Assembly (NCBI GenBank): GCA_963778025.1
Contig: CAVZTA010000003.1
Coordinates: 434,001-498,000 of the forward strand
Source: CAVZTA01 sp963778025
Lineage (GTDB): Bacteria; Chloroflexota; Limnocylindria; Limnocylindrales; CSP1-4
Length of the DNA: 64,000 nt
Reading direction: 5' to 3'
This document shows positions 56,361 through 64,000 of the stretch, piece by piece (the stretch's first letter is position 1; every line of letters starts with the position of its first letter). The translations under genes were made by a program, and so were the position numbers. Under the pieces are notes generated by a model. That model saw only the letters and a program-made list of their open reading frames with translations. It ran no database searches and had not been told where the DNA came from.

Positions 56361-57578
56361 CGGCTGTGAAACGCCCCCTCCGGATCGTGTTCGTCACCGC
56401 GGCGCTCGACCCGGGTGGCAGCGAGCGCCAGCTGGTCGAGCTCGCCGTGCGGTTGCCCAGGGATCGCTTCGAGTGCGAGTTCGTCCTGCTCACCGAGCGA
56501 GGAGATGGGGCCGATGTCGTCGAGGCGGCCGGAGTGCGCGGTGCGAGCCCTGGGCTCGAGCTACCGGCGCTCCACGCCGTTCCCGATCTACATGTTCGTG
56601 TCCTGACGAAGGTACTTCGGATGATGCGCTGGCTGCGCGGCGGCCACTACGACATCGCCGATGCATGGCTGTACCACGCCTACGCGCTGACCGCGGTGTT
56701 GAAGCCGTTCGTGGGCATCCCCATCCTCATCTCCGGGCGCCGGAGCCTGAGCGACTACAAGGAGCAGTTCGGCCCGTTCGAACGCGGCCTCGACAAGGTC
56801 GCGACATGGTCATCGGATGCCTTCGTCGCCAATTCGTACATCGTGCGCGAGGACGTCGCGACGCGCGAAGGGATCGACTCCGGCGCGCATCGAGGTCGTC
56901 CGCAACGGCGTGCTGCTGCCCGACCCCATGTCGCTCTCGGACCGACAGGCGTGGCGAGCGCGCTGGGGCTGGGGCGACGAGCACGTCGTCGTGGGCTGCG
57001 TCGCGAGCGTCAAGCCGGGCAAGGGCCTCGAGCTGCTGATCGATGTCGCGGAGGGTCTGCGGGCGCGGGAGCCCGGGCTCCGCTACGTGATCGTCGGCGA
57101 CGGCGTCTCCCGTCCCGCGCTCGAGGCCGACGTCGCGCGTCGCGGCCTGGGCGACGTCGTGCGGTTCCATGGCATCGAGCCGGATGCGCGGAAGCTCTAC
57201 GGGGCGTTCGACATCGCGGTCCAGGCGTCCGACTCGGAGGGCCTTCCGAACGCCGTCCTGGAGCCTGCCGCGGCGGGCGTCGCGATCGTGGCGACAGCGG
57301 CCGGAGGAACGCCCGAGATCATCACCGATGGGCAGACCGGGATCCTCGTCCCGGTCGGCGATCCGGGCGCGATGGCCGTCGGCATCGCGAGGCTCGCGGG
57401 CGATCCCGAGCTCCGGGCAAGGCTCGGGGCGGCGGCCCGCACCAGCGTCGAGGAGTCGTTCCCGATGGACCGGATGGTCGAGGGCATGGCCCACATCTAC
57501 GAGGCTCTCGCGGCTCGGCGGCAGCGCGCCCGACCGCGCAGGCCCTGGCGGCGCGCCCCGTCGGACGCGTCCGCGTGA
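56357..57578 (+). CDS. Glycosyltransferase family 4 protein (one apparent +1 frameshift)
   Basis: About 406 residues. GT-B fold: N-terminal LRIVFVTAALDPGGSERQLVELAVRL, central VVRNGVLLPD, C-terminal VGCVASVKPGKGLELLIDVAEGLR, YVIVGDGVSRPALEADVARRGL and the catalytic-site EX7E region in DSEGLPNAVLEPAAAGVAIVATAAGGTPEII. The shift at 56881/56882 joins GIDS to ARIEVVRNG; TCC and TCG, both Ser, are alternatives. A second pair of compensating indels near 56539-56554 may hide in GVRGASPGLEL (repaired GVRVRALGLEL). The end overlaps the next ATG. Confidence 0.88.
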
Positions 57579-58747
57579 TGACCGGCTCCATGGGCCACGG
57601 CGCCCTCGTCATCTCGCTCGACTTCGAGCTCCACTGGGGCGTCCGCGACCTGTACCGACCCGACGGTCCGTACCACCAGAACCTCGTGGGCGCTCGCGAG
57701 GTCATCCCGAGGATGCTCGACCGGTTCGACGCGGGCGGCGTGAAGGTGACCTGGGCGATCGTCGGGATGCTGTTCGCGCGCGACCGCGACGAACAGGAGG
57801 CGTACCGGCCGCGGATCGCCCCCGGCTACCGCGACCCGAACCTCGATCCGTATCGCGAGCCCGTGGGTCAAGACGAGGCGACCGACCCGCTGCACTTCGG
57901 CGCGTCGCTCATCGACCGGATCGTCGAGCGCGGCGAGCACGAGGTCGCGTCGCACACGTGGTCGCACTACTACTGCCTGGAGCCCGGGGCGTCACCGGAG
58001 GCCTTCGGCGACGATCTGGCGGCCGCGGTCCGGATCGCGGAGGCTCGCGGCCAGCGTCTGCGCTCGTTCGCATTCCCCCGCAACCAGGTGCGCGGGGACG
58101 TGCTGCCCATCCTGGCTGCGGCCGGTATCACGTCCTTCCGGGGCACGCAGCCCCGGCTCGCCCATCACCCCGTCCCCGAGGGCCGGGTGACGCTGCCGCG
58201 CAAGCTCGCGCGCGGGCTCGAGGAGTACGCGGGGCCGCGGCCGCTCCATGTCACCCGCTTCGCCGACCTCCAGACCCGCGGCGGCGTGCTGGACATCCCG
58301 GCCACGCTGTTCCTGCGGCCCTGGTCGGCGCGGCGAGCCCGTCTCGAGCCCTTCCGGTGGCGACGGCTGGCAGGCGCGTTCGCGCGGGCGGCTCGCGAGG
58401 ACGCCATCGTCCACGTGTGGTGGCATCCCCACAACTTCGGGGCGAACCAGGAGGAGAATCTCCAGTTCCTGGACCGCCTCCTCGACCTCTTCCAGCGCGC
58501 CCGGGACGAGCACGGGATGCGGTCGATGACGATGGCCGACGTGACCGCGGTCCGGCGCGGTCGCGCGATCGGCGAGTGGCAGGCCTCGAACGGCGGTGAG
58601 ACGCCCGCGCTCGCGCTCGCGGTGGGCGACATCGATGGGGCAGGGAGGCGTCGACGCACCGGGACGCCGATGGCCGGTCCGCTCGGGACGTTCGGCCACG
58701 CGGACCCGGCATCCGTACCGGTGCGGACGCGCACCTACCCTGGCTGA
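57578..58747 (+). CDS. Polysaccharide deacetylase-family protein
   Basis: 389 residues, intact, ATG 57578 sharing its A with the previous stop. NodB-homology signatures: GALVISLDFELHWGVRD (first metal-binding Asp region), VKVTWAIVGMLFA, HEVASHTWSHYYCLEPG (His-x-x-x-His), RSFAFPRNQVRGDVLPILAAAGITSFRGTQP and a C-terminal HVWWHPHNFGANQEENLQFLDRLL. It would remove acetyl groups from glycans or intermediates. The last 50 residues are low complexity. Confidence 0.88.
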   Translation: MTGSMGHGALVISLDFELHWGVRDLYRPDGPYHQNLVGAREVIPRMLDRFDAGGVKVTWAIVGMLFARDRDEQEAYRPRIAPGYRDPNLDPYREPVGQDEATDPLHFGASLIDRIVERGEHEVASHTWSHYYCLEPGASPEAFGDDLAAAVRIAEARGQRLRSFAFPRNQVRGDVLPILAAAGITSFRGTQPRLAHHPVPEGRVTLPRKLARGLEEYAGPRPLHVTRFADLQTRGGVLDIPATLFLRPWSARRARLEPFRWRRLAGAFARAAREDAIVHVWWHPHNFGANQEENLQFLDRLLDLFQRARDEHGMRSMTMADVTAVRRGRAIGEWQASNGGETPALALAVGDIDGAGRRRRTGTPMAGPLGTFGHADPASVPVRTRTYPG

Positions 58748-58752
58748 CTGGC

Positions 58753-60114
58753 GTGTACGATGCCGAGGCCTCCGGTCAGCGGCCCCGCGTCCGTGTCGTC
58801 CCCGGCGGTCACGGACGTCACGGGAGGCTCGAGCGGAGCATGGTCGAGGGGGTCATGGGCGGATCAAGCGCTGCCCGCGCCGTGCTGCCCGATGAGCCCG
58901 TCGATGTGGCCCGGGAGGTGAGCGGGAGCGCGGACGGACGGCCTTTTCGGGGGCGGATCCTGCGGGTCATCACGCGGCTGAACGTCGGTGGTCCAGCCAC
59001 GCACGTCACGGTCGCGGACCGCGGGCTGCGCGCGCTCGGCTGGGAGACACAGCTCGTGCACGGGGTCGTCGAGCCCAGCGAGGCCGAGATCGACATCGCA
59101 GCGATGGGTCTCCCCGACCGGCGGCTCGAGACGCTCCACCGCGCGATCGATCCCGTGGACGACGTCCGGAGCCTGGTGGCACTGGCGAAGCTGATGCGCA
59201 CCTACCGGCCCCATGTCATCCATACCCACCTCTCGAAGGCGGGGCTGGTCGGCCGGGCTGCTGCGCTCGCCGCATCACCGGCGGTCCGGGTGCACACCTT
59301 CCATGGGAACGTCTTCGGAGGCTACTTCTCGCCGCGCATGTCACAGGCGATCCTCGCGCTCGAACGCGGCCTCGGTCGCTCCACCCACCGGATCGTCGCC
59401 CTCAGCGACCGCCAGCGCACGGAGCTGCTGGAGCTGGGCATCGGACGACCCGACCGGATCCGGATCGTGCCACTCGGCCTCGACCTCGCCCAATTCGCCT
59501 CCCCCGACCGGGCCGCCGCCCGGGAGCGGCTGGGCCTCGCGCAGGACGAGCTGGTGGTCCTGGCCATCGGCCGCCTGGTGCCGATCAAGCGCCTGGATCG
59601 GCTCATCGAGGCGGTCGCGATCGCCGCGCCGCGCATCCCCGACCTGCGGCTCGTGATCGTCGGCGACGGCGAGGAGCGGACGGCGCTCGAGTGGCGAGTC
59701 GTGTCGAGACGCCTGGAGCGCATCGTGACGTTCGCCGGCTGGTCGAGCGATAGCCCGGCGTGGTATGCCGCAGCGGACGTGGTGACCTTGACCTCCGATC
59801 GCGAAGGGACGCCGCTCGCGCTCATCGAGGCCGCGGCCAGCGGCCGTCCCGTGGTCGCGGGCGACGTCGGCGGCGTGGCCGACATCGTGGTCGACGGGCA
59901 GACCGGCTTCGTCGTCGACCGGGATGACATCGCAGGGTTCGCCGACCGCCTGGTCCGCCTTGCCACCGACCCGGGATTGCGTGCCTCGATGGCGGCCGCG
60001 GCGCCCGTCCGCGCGACGGCGTTCGACGCACGACGCCTGGTCGACGATCTCGATGCGCTCTATCGCGAGGCGCTCCTGGAGCGCCGCGCCTCGGCACTCA
60101 GGGTGACGTCATGA
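58753..60114 (+). CDS. Glycosyltransferase family 4 protein
   Basis: Up to 453 residues, intact; the N-terminal 65 residues before GRILRVITRLNVGGPATHVTVADRGL are low in conservation, so ATG 58840 or 58855 may be the true start. GT4 features: IHTHLSKAGLVGRAAAL, HTFHGNVFGGYFSP, RIVPLGLDLAQFA, VLAIGRLVPIKRLDRLIEAVA, LVIVGDGEERTALEWRV and TSDREGTPLALIEAAASGRPVVAGDVGGVADIV. It overlaps the WecA-like gene (ATGA). Acceptor and donor are unknown. Confidence 0.9.
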   Translation: MYDAEASGQRPRVRVVPGGHGRHGRLERSMVEGVMGGSSAARAVLPDEPVDVAREVSGSADGRPFRGRILRVITRLNVGGPATHVTVADRGLRALGWETQLVHGVVEPSEAEIDIAAMGLPDRRLETLHRAIDPVDDVRSLVALAKLMRTYRPHVIHTHLSKAGLVGRAAALAASPAVRVHTFHGNVFGGYFSPRMSQAILALERGLGRSTHRIVALSDRQRTELLELGIGRPDRIRIVPLGLDLAQFASPDRAAARERLGLAQDELVVLAIGRLVPIKRLDRLIEAVAIAAPRIPDLRLVIVGDGEERTALEWRVVSRRLERIVTFAGWSSDSPAWYAAADVVTLTSDREGTPLALIEAAASGRPVVAGDVGGVADIVVDGQTGFVVDRDDIAGFADRLVRLATDPGLRASMAAAAPVRATAFDARRLVDDLDALYREALLERRASALRVTS

Positions 60115-61255
60115 CCGCGACGACCCTGCTGCCCCTCGTCGTCGCGTTCGTGGTGGGGCTCGTGCTCGTGCCCATCTCGATCCGGCTGGCGCCCCGCGCC
60201 GGCCTCGTCGTCCGACCGCGCGAGGACCGCTGGGGTGCCCGGGCGATCCCGATGTTCGGTGGTCTCGGCGTCACCGGCGGCATCCTGGCCGGCCTCGCGG
60301 CGGGGGTGATCGTCGGTGCGCTCGCGCCGGTCGACGCGCTCGTCGTGGCCGGGGGCATCGCCACCCTGTTCGCCCTCGGCTTCGCCGACGACCGTGGCGA
60401 GGTGAGCCCGCGCGTCCGACTTGCGATCGAGGCCGCCGTCGGCGCCGTCACGGCGCTCGTCATCGCCAGCGGTCTGGACCTGCCGCTCCAGGTGCTCGCG
60501 ATGCTCCTCGCGCTCGTCGCCGTACCGCTCGCGGTCAACGCCACGAACATGGTCGACAACGCCGACGGCCTCGCCGCGTCGCTGTCGACGGTGACGGCGA
60601 TCACGCTTGCCGCCGCGACCGCCGTCCTCGCGGTCGGTGGCGCGAGCGCGGTCCCGCTCGCGGTCGCCGGCGCGACGGTCGCGTTCCTCCTGTTCAACCG
60701 ACCGCCCGCACGGACGTTCATGGGCGACGCGGGAAGCCTTCCCCTGGGAGGTGCGCTGGCGGCCGCCTCGATCCTGCTCGTGGATGCCGGGCTCGCCACC
60801 AGCCCGGAGACCTCCGTCGCCGCGATGTGTGTCGTCGTGCTCGCGTGGACGGCCCAGGCGGCGGACATGGCGCTCGTCGTGACGAGCCGCGTCCGACGCG
60901 GCCGGTCGCCGTTCCAGGGCGGGACGGACCACACCTCCCATCGGCTGCTGCGCTGGGGCCTGGGCCCGACGGCGATGCTGATCGTGATCGCCGTGGGTGC
61001 GTCGCTCGCGTGCGCGCTGGCGCTGGTGGCGGCGGCGCTCGGCCACACGCTGCCGGTGCTCGGCGTCGCCGTGACCCTGGTCGGCATCTCGGGCGCACTG
61101 GTCCTCGAGTCGCTCCTGGCCCTCAATCAGCCACCGACCGACGCGCCAGACGTCGACGCGCAAGAGCACGCTCCGTCGCGGCCCGCCGGGGCGCCGTGGC
61201 GGCCGGCGTGGACGTGGATCGCGCGACCGCGACCAGCATGCGAGCCGGCCGATGA
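60111..61255 (+). CDS. WecA/MraY-type undecaprenyl-phosphate sugar-1-phosphate transferase
   Basis: About 380 residues. Ten or so transmembrane helices with the family motifs: MFGGLGVTGGILAGL, FADDRGEVSPRVRLAIE (Asp-Asp), VAVNATNMVDNADGLAAS, RPPARTFMGDAGSLPLGGALAA and GTDHTSHRLLRWGL. It starts glycan synthesis by moving a sugar-1-phosphate to the lipid carrier. The frame stays open to 61403, but the neighbour starts at 61252. A -1 (or +2) indel somewhere in 61150-61200 would end it at TGA 61253-61255 with the usual ATGA overlap. The C-terminal tail is therefore uncertain. Confidence 0.85.
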
Positions 61256-62221
61256 GCCGCGTCCTCGTCACCGGCGGCGCGGGGTTCGTCGGATCGCATC
61301 TCGTCGATCGGTGCATCGCCGACGGCCACGAGGTCGTCGTGGTGGACGATCTGTCCACCGGATCGGCGGCGCAACCTGGCGCACCTGGCCGAGGGACGCG
61401 TGACGTTCATCGAGGGCAGCGTCGAGGACACGTTCGTCCTCGAGCGCGCGATGGAGGGTGTCGACCTGATCTTCCACCTTGCCGCCGCGGTCGGGGTGTT
61501 CGAGGTCATCCGCCGACCGCTGAGCACGCTCCTCAACAACATCCGCGCGAGCGAGCAGGTGTTCGAGTTCGGATCGGAGCGCGGGATCCGGACCGTGTTC
61601 ACCTCCACGAGCGAGGTGTACGGCAAGAACGACGCCGACCGGCTCCGCGAGGACGACGACTCGATCTTCGGGTCCACCCAGAAGGTCCGCTGGACCTATG
61701 CGATCTCGAAGGCGGCCGACGAGTTCATCGCGCTCGCGTTCCATCGCGAGCGGAACTTCCCGGTGACCATCGCCCGGCTGTTCAACACGACCGGACCGCG
61801 CCAGAGCGGCTCGTACGGCATGGTCGTCCCGCGCTTCGTCCGGCAGGCGCTCAACGGCGAGCCCATGACCATCCATGGCGACGGGAACCAGACGCGCTGC
61901 TTCACGAACGTGTTCGACTGCGTCGAGGCGCTCACCCGACTCGCGAGGACCGACGCGGCGATCGGCCAGGTCGTGAACGTCGGCCAGCCGAGCGAACTGT
62001 CGATCCGGGAGCTCGCGGAGCTCGTGCGCGACCTGGCGGGGAGTCGGTCGGAGATCCGCTACGTCCCCTATGACGAGGCGTACGGGCTGGGCTTCGAGGA
62101 CATGCGCCGCCGGGTGCCGGACGTGTCGTTCCTCAGCCGGCTCACGGGGTTCGCGCCGGATACGCCGCTCGAGGTCACGATCGGCCAGATCATCGCGGAC
62201 CAGCGGAAGGCCGCGGCGTGA
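61252..62221 (+). CDS. NAD-dependent epimerase/dehydratase (UDP-glucuronate decarboxylase-like; one apparent +1 frameshift)
   Basis: About 322 residues when the base at 61371/61372 is ignored. Extended SDR with VLVTGGAGFVGSHLVDRC, DDLSTGSAA joining NLAHLAEG, FHLAAAVGVFEVIRRPL, TSTSEVYGKNDADRLREDDDSIFGST, Tyr-x3-Lys in WTYAISKAADEF, and ARLFNTTGPRQSGSYGMVVPRFV. The TSTSEVYG and RxxxxTGPRQ patterns resemble UDP-glucuronate decarboxylase and related sugar-modifying SDRs. At the shift GCG and GCC, both Ala, are alternatives. Its stop overlaps the next start by four bases. Confidence 0.88.
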
Positions 62222-63510
62222 GCGCTGCGTGGTCGGCAGCGACCAAGCCCACGGCGGTCGAACCCGGCGCCGATGCAGGCCTCCCGCGTTGCCGCCACTG
62301 CGGGACGCCGCTCAGCGAGACGTTCGTCGACCTCGGCATGTCACCGCTCTGTGAGCGCTTCCTGCGCGCCGACCAGCTCGACGAGATGGAGCCGTTCTTC
62401 CCGCTCCACGTGCGGGTCTGCCCGGCGTGCCTCCTCGTCCAGCTGCCCGAATACGTCGGGCCCGAGGAGATCTTCGGCGAGTACGCCTACTTCTCGTCGT
62501 TCTCCACCTCGTGGCTGGCCCATGCCGCCCGGTACGTCGACATGGCCATCGACCGGTTCGGCCTCGCGCCCGGCAGTCGCGTCATCGAAGCCGCCAGCAA
62601 CGACGGCTATCTCCTGGAGCATGCGCGGGAGCGGGGGCTCACCGTCCTGGGCATCGAACCGGCGCGGAACATCGCGGACGTGGCACGCGAGAAGGGCATC
62701 CCGACCATCAGCGAGTTCCTGGGGGCCGAGCTCGGCCGGCGTGTCGCGGCCGAGCAGGGCGCCGCGGACCTCGTGGTCGCGAACAACGTGTTCGCGCATG
62801 TCCCGGACATCCATGACTTCACCGCCGGTCTCGCGGCGCTGCTGGCGCCCGAGGGCGTCCTGACCATCGAGATCCCGCATCTGCTGCGGCTCGTCGAAGG
62901 CAACCAGTTCGACACCATCTACCACGAGCACTTCACGTACTACACGCTGCACACCGCAAGCGCCGTGCTGGGACGTCACGGCCTCGAGGTCTTCGATGTC
63001 GACGAGCTGCCGACCCACGGCGGCTCGCTGCGGATCTATGCGCAGCACGCCGCGACGGGGCGTCAGGCCCGCGCGGCGGTCGTCGACCGCGTGCTGGCGA
63101 CCGAGGTGGCGGGCGGCTGGACGACGCTCGAGGGTCACCGGAGCTTCGGACCCCGGGTCGAGGCGACGAAGCGGGCGCTCCTGCGCTTCCTGATCGCGGA
63201 GCGCGATGCGGGTCATCGGGTGGTCGCCTACGGCGCGCCCGGCAAGGGCAACACCCTGCTGAACTACTGCGGCATCCGGTCCGACCTGGTGGAGTACGCC
63301 GTCGATCGCAACCCGTACAAGCACGGCCGGTTCACGCCCGGGACGCACATCCCGATCCATCCGGTGGAGCGCCTGCTGGACGACCGGCCCGACGTCGTGC
63401 TCATCCTGCCCTGGAACCTGCGGACCGAGATCCGCGCGCAGCTCGGGTCGCTCGTCGATCGTGGCGTGCGGCTCGCGGTCCCGATCCCCGAGGTCGAGAT
63501 CCTGGGATGA
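62218..63510 (+). CDS. NDP-hexose C-methyltransferase-like (Methyltransf_13/14 architecture)
   Basis: 430 residues, intact, from GTG 62218. An N-terminal zinc-binding region (CRHCGTPLSETFVDLGMSPLCERFL and VRVCPACLLVQLPEYVGPEEIF), a SAM domain (VIEAASNDGYLLEHARERGLTVLGIEPARNIADVA, VVANNVFAHVPDIHDF) and a C-terminal domain (VVAYGAPGKGNTLLNYCGI, NPYKHGRFTPGTHIPIHP). This three-part layout is that of sugar C-3 methyltransferases such as TylC3/CloU-type. The locus therefore likely makes a branched-chain or methylated deoxysugar. Confidence 0.92.
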   Translation: MSAAWSAATKPTAVEPGADAGLPRCRHCGTPLSETFVDLGMSPLCERFLRADQLDEMEPFFPLHVRVCPACLLVQLPEYVGPEEIFGEYAYFSSFSTSWLAHAARYVDMAIDRFGLAPGSRVIEAASNDGYLLEHARERGLTVLGIEPARNIADVAREKGIPTISEFLGAELGRRVAAEQGAADLVVANNVFAHVPDIHDFTAGLAALLAPEGVLTIEIPHLLRLVEGNQFDTIYHEHFTYYTLHTASAVLGRHGLEVFDVDELPTHGGSLRIYAQHAATGRQARAAVVDRVLATEVAGGWTTLEGHRSFGPRVEATKRALLRFLIAERDAGHRVVAYGAPGKGNTLLNYCGIRSDLVEYAVDRNPYKHGRFTPGTHIPIHPVERLLDDRPDVVLILPWNLRTEIRAQLGSLVDRGVRLAVPIPEVEILG

Positions 63511-63532
63511 TCCCGCCGGGGCGCGTCGCGCG

Positions 63533-64000
63533 ATGAAGGTCGTCCTGTTCTGCGGCGGCTTGGGCATCCGGTTGCGCGAGCACAGCGAGTCGCATCCCGA
63601 AACCCATGGTGACGATCGGGTACCGGCCGATCCTGTGGCACGTGATGAAGTACTACGCCCACTTCGGCCATAGCGACTTCGTCCTCGCGCTGGGCTATGA
63701 GGCGTACGTGATCAAGGAGTACTTCCTCCGCTACGACGAGACCCGCTCGAACGACTTCGTGTCTCGAGGACGGCGCTCGCCATATCAAGTTGTTCAGCAC
63801 TGACCTCGATGACTGGCGCATCAGCTTCGTGGACACCGGCCTGAACGCGAACCTCGGCCAGCGCCTGCGGGCGGTCCGGCGCTACCTCGACGACGATCAG
63901 ATCTTCCTGGCCAACTACGGCGACACGCTGACCGACGCGCCGCTGGATCAGCTCGTCGAGCGGTTCCGGGCGTCGGACGCGATCGCCGCGTTCGTGAGCG
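63533..64000 (+). CDS. rfbF: Glucose-1-phosphate cytidylyltransferase (partial; two apparent +1 frameshifts)
   Basis: The 5' part of the gene from ATG 63533 to the window edge. MKVVLFCGGLGIRLREHSES, then (extra base at 63592/63593) IPKPMVTIGYRPILWHVMKYYAHFG, HSDFVLALGYEAYVIKEYFL and (extra base at 63761/63762) LEDGARHIKLFSTDLDDWRISFVDTG, LRAVRRYLDDDQIFLANYGDTLTD. The GGLGIRL nucleotide loop is typical of RfbF. It makes CDP-glucose, the start of CDP-deoxysugars, which agrees with the C-methyltransferase next door. TCG/TCC (Ser) and GTG/GTT (Val) are the synonymous alternatives at the two sites. Confidence 0.92.

Noticed and set aside
54668..58747. A single 1359-residue fusion of flippase, glycosyltransferase and deacetylase
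   Set aside because: The open frame arises because one-base shifts at 56284 and 56881 remove the true stops. Internal ATGA overlaps at 56357-56360 and 57576-57580 show three genes.

Overview
This is very GC-rich bacterial chromosomal DNA with strong G/C preference at third codon positions, GTG and TTG starts, and many 4-base start/stop overlaps. The gene set (MarP-like CvpA-protease, PPK2, DUF5317, an LLM-type flavin oxidoreductase, a small MCLTCGC protein, isoleucine made from pyruvate through citramalate) fits an uncultured high-GC Chloroflexota lineage of the Limnocylindria/Ellin6529 kind. An actinobacterium cannot be excluded. No phage, plasmid, IS element or CRISPR array is visible.

Layout. 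0-10 kb: minus-strand housekeeping genes (tandem GNAT, LLM oxidoreductase, ilvD, an ECF-like sigma factor overlapping a membrane-anchored solute-binding-domain protein, a DUF885 hydrolase, a MarP-like protease, a lipoprotein). 10-18 kb: three tiny plus-strand genes, leuCD, a GGDEF-EAL protein, two similar one-helix microproteins around a DUF5317 protein, and an ECF sigma factor. 18.2-27.2 kb: a branched-chain amino-acid operon, ilvB-ilvN-ilvC-leuA-leuB-cimA plus a free-standing LeuA regulatory domain. It is preceded by a Leu-rich leader ORF using rare CTT codons, an intrinsic terminator with a possible antiterminator, and a 16-bp palindrome. 27-47 kb: methyltransferase, DUF1851 protein, pheA, a HerA/DUF853-type ATPase, PPK2, two secreted paralogues, aldehyde dehydrogenase, acyl-CoA dehydrogenase, ADP-forming acyl-CoA ligase, a TPP enzyme, a macrodomain protein, a large secreted sugar dehydrogenase with a PKD domain, and a UDP-sugar dehydrogenase. 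47-64 kb: a surface-polysaccharide locus (Wzz/Wzc-like, Wzy/ligase-like, AsnB, epimerases, MurJ/Wzx flippase, glycosyltransferases, deacetylase, WecA-like transferase, C-methyltransferase, start of rfbF) that runs off the window.

How the genes work together. IlvBN, IlvC, IlvD, LeuA, LeuCD, LeuB and CimA cover valine and leucine synthesis and the citramalate route to isoleucine, apart from the final transaminase. The 47-64 kb genes read as one co-directional unit, several joined by ATGA/GTGA overlaps. It would make nucleotide sugars, start a glycan on a lipid carrier, extend, flip and polymerise it.

Main caution. Many otherwise well-conserved genes carry one-base frameshifts, about 22 of them in 47.4-63.8 kb and about 7 elsewhere. 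Nearly every +1 site can be read as both alternative bases of a synonymous third codon position written side by side. I therefore treat these genes as intact and the shifts as probable consensus artefacts of strain variation, not as pseudogenes.
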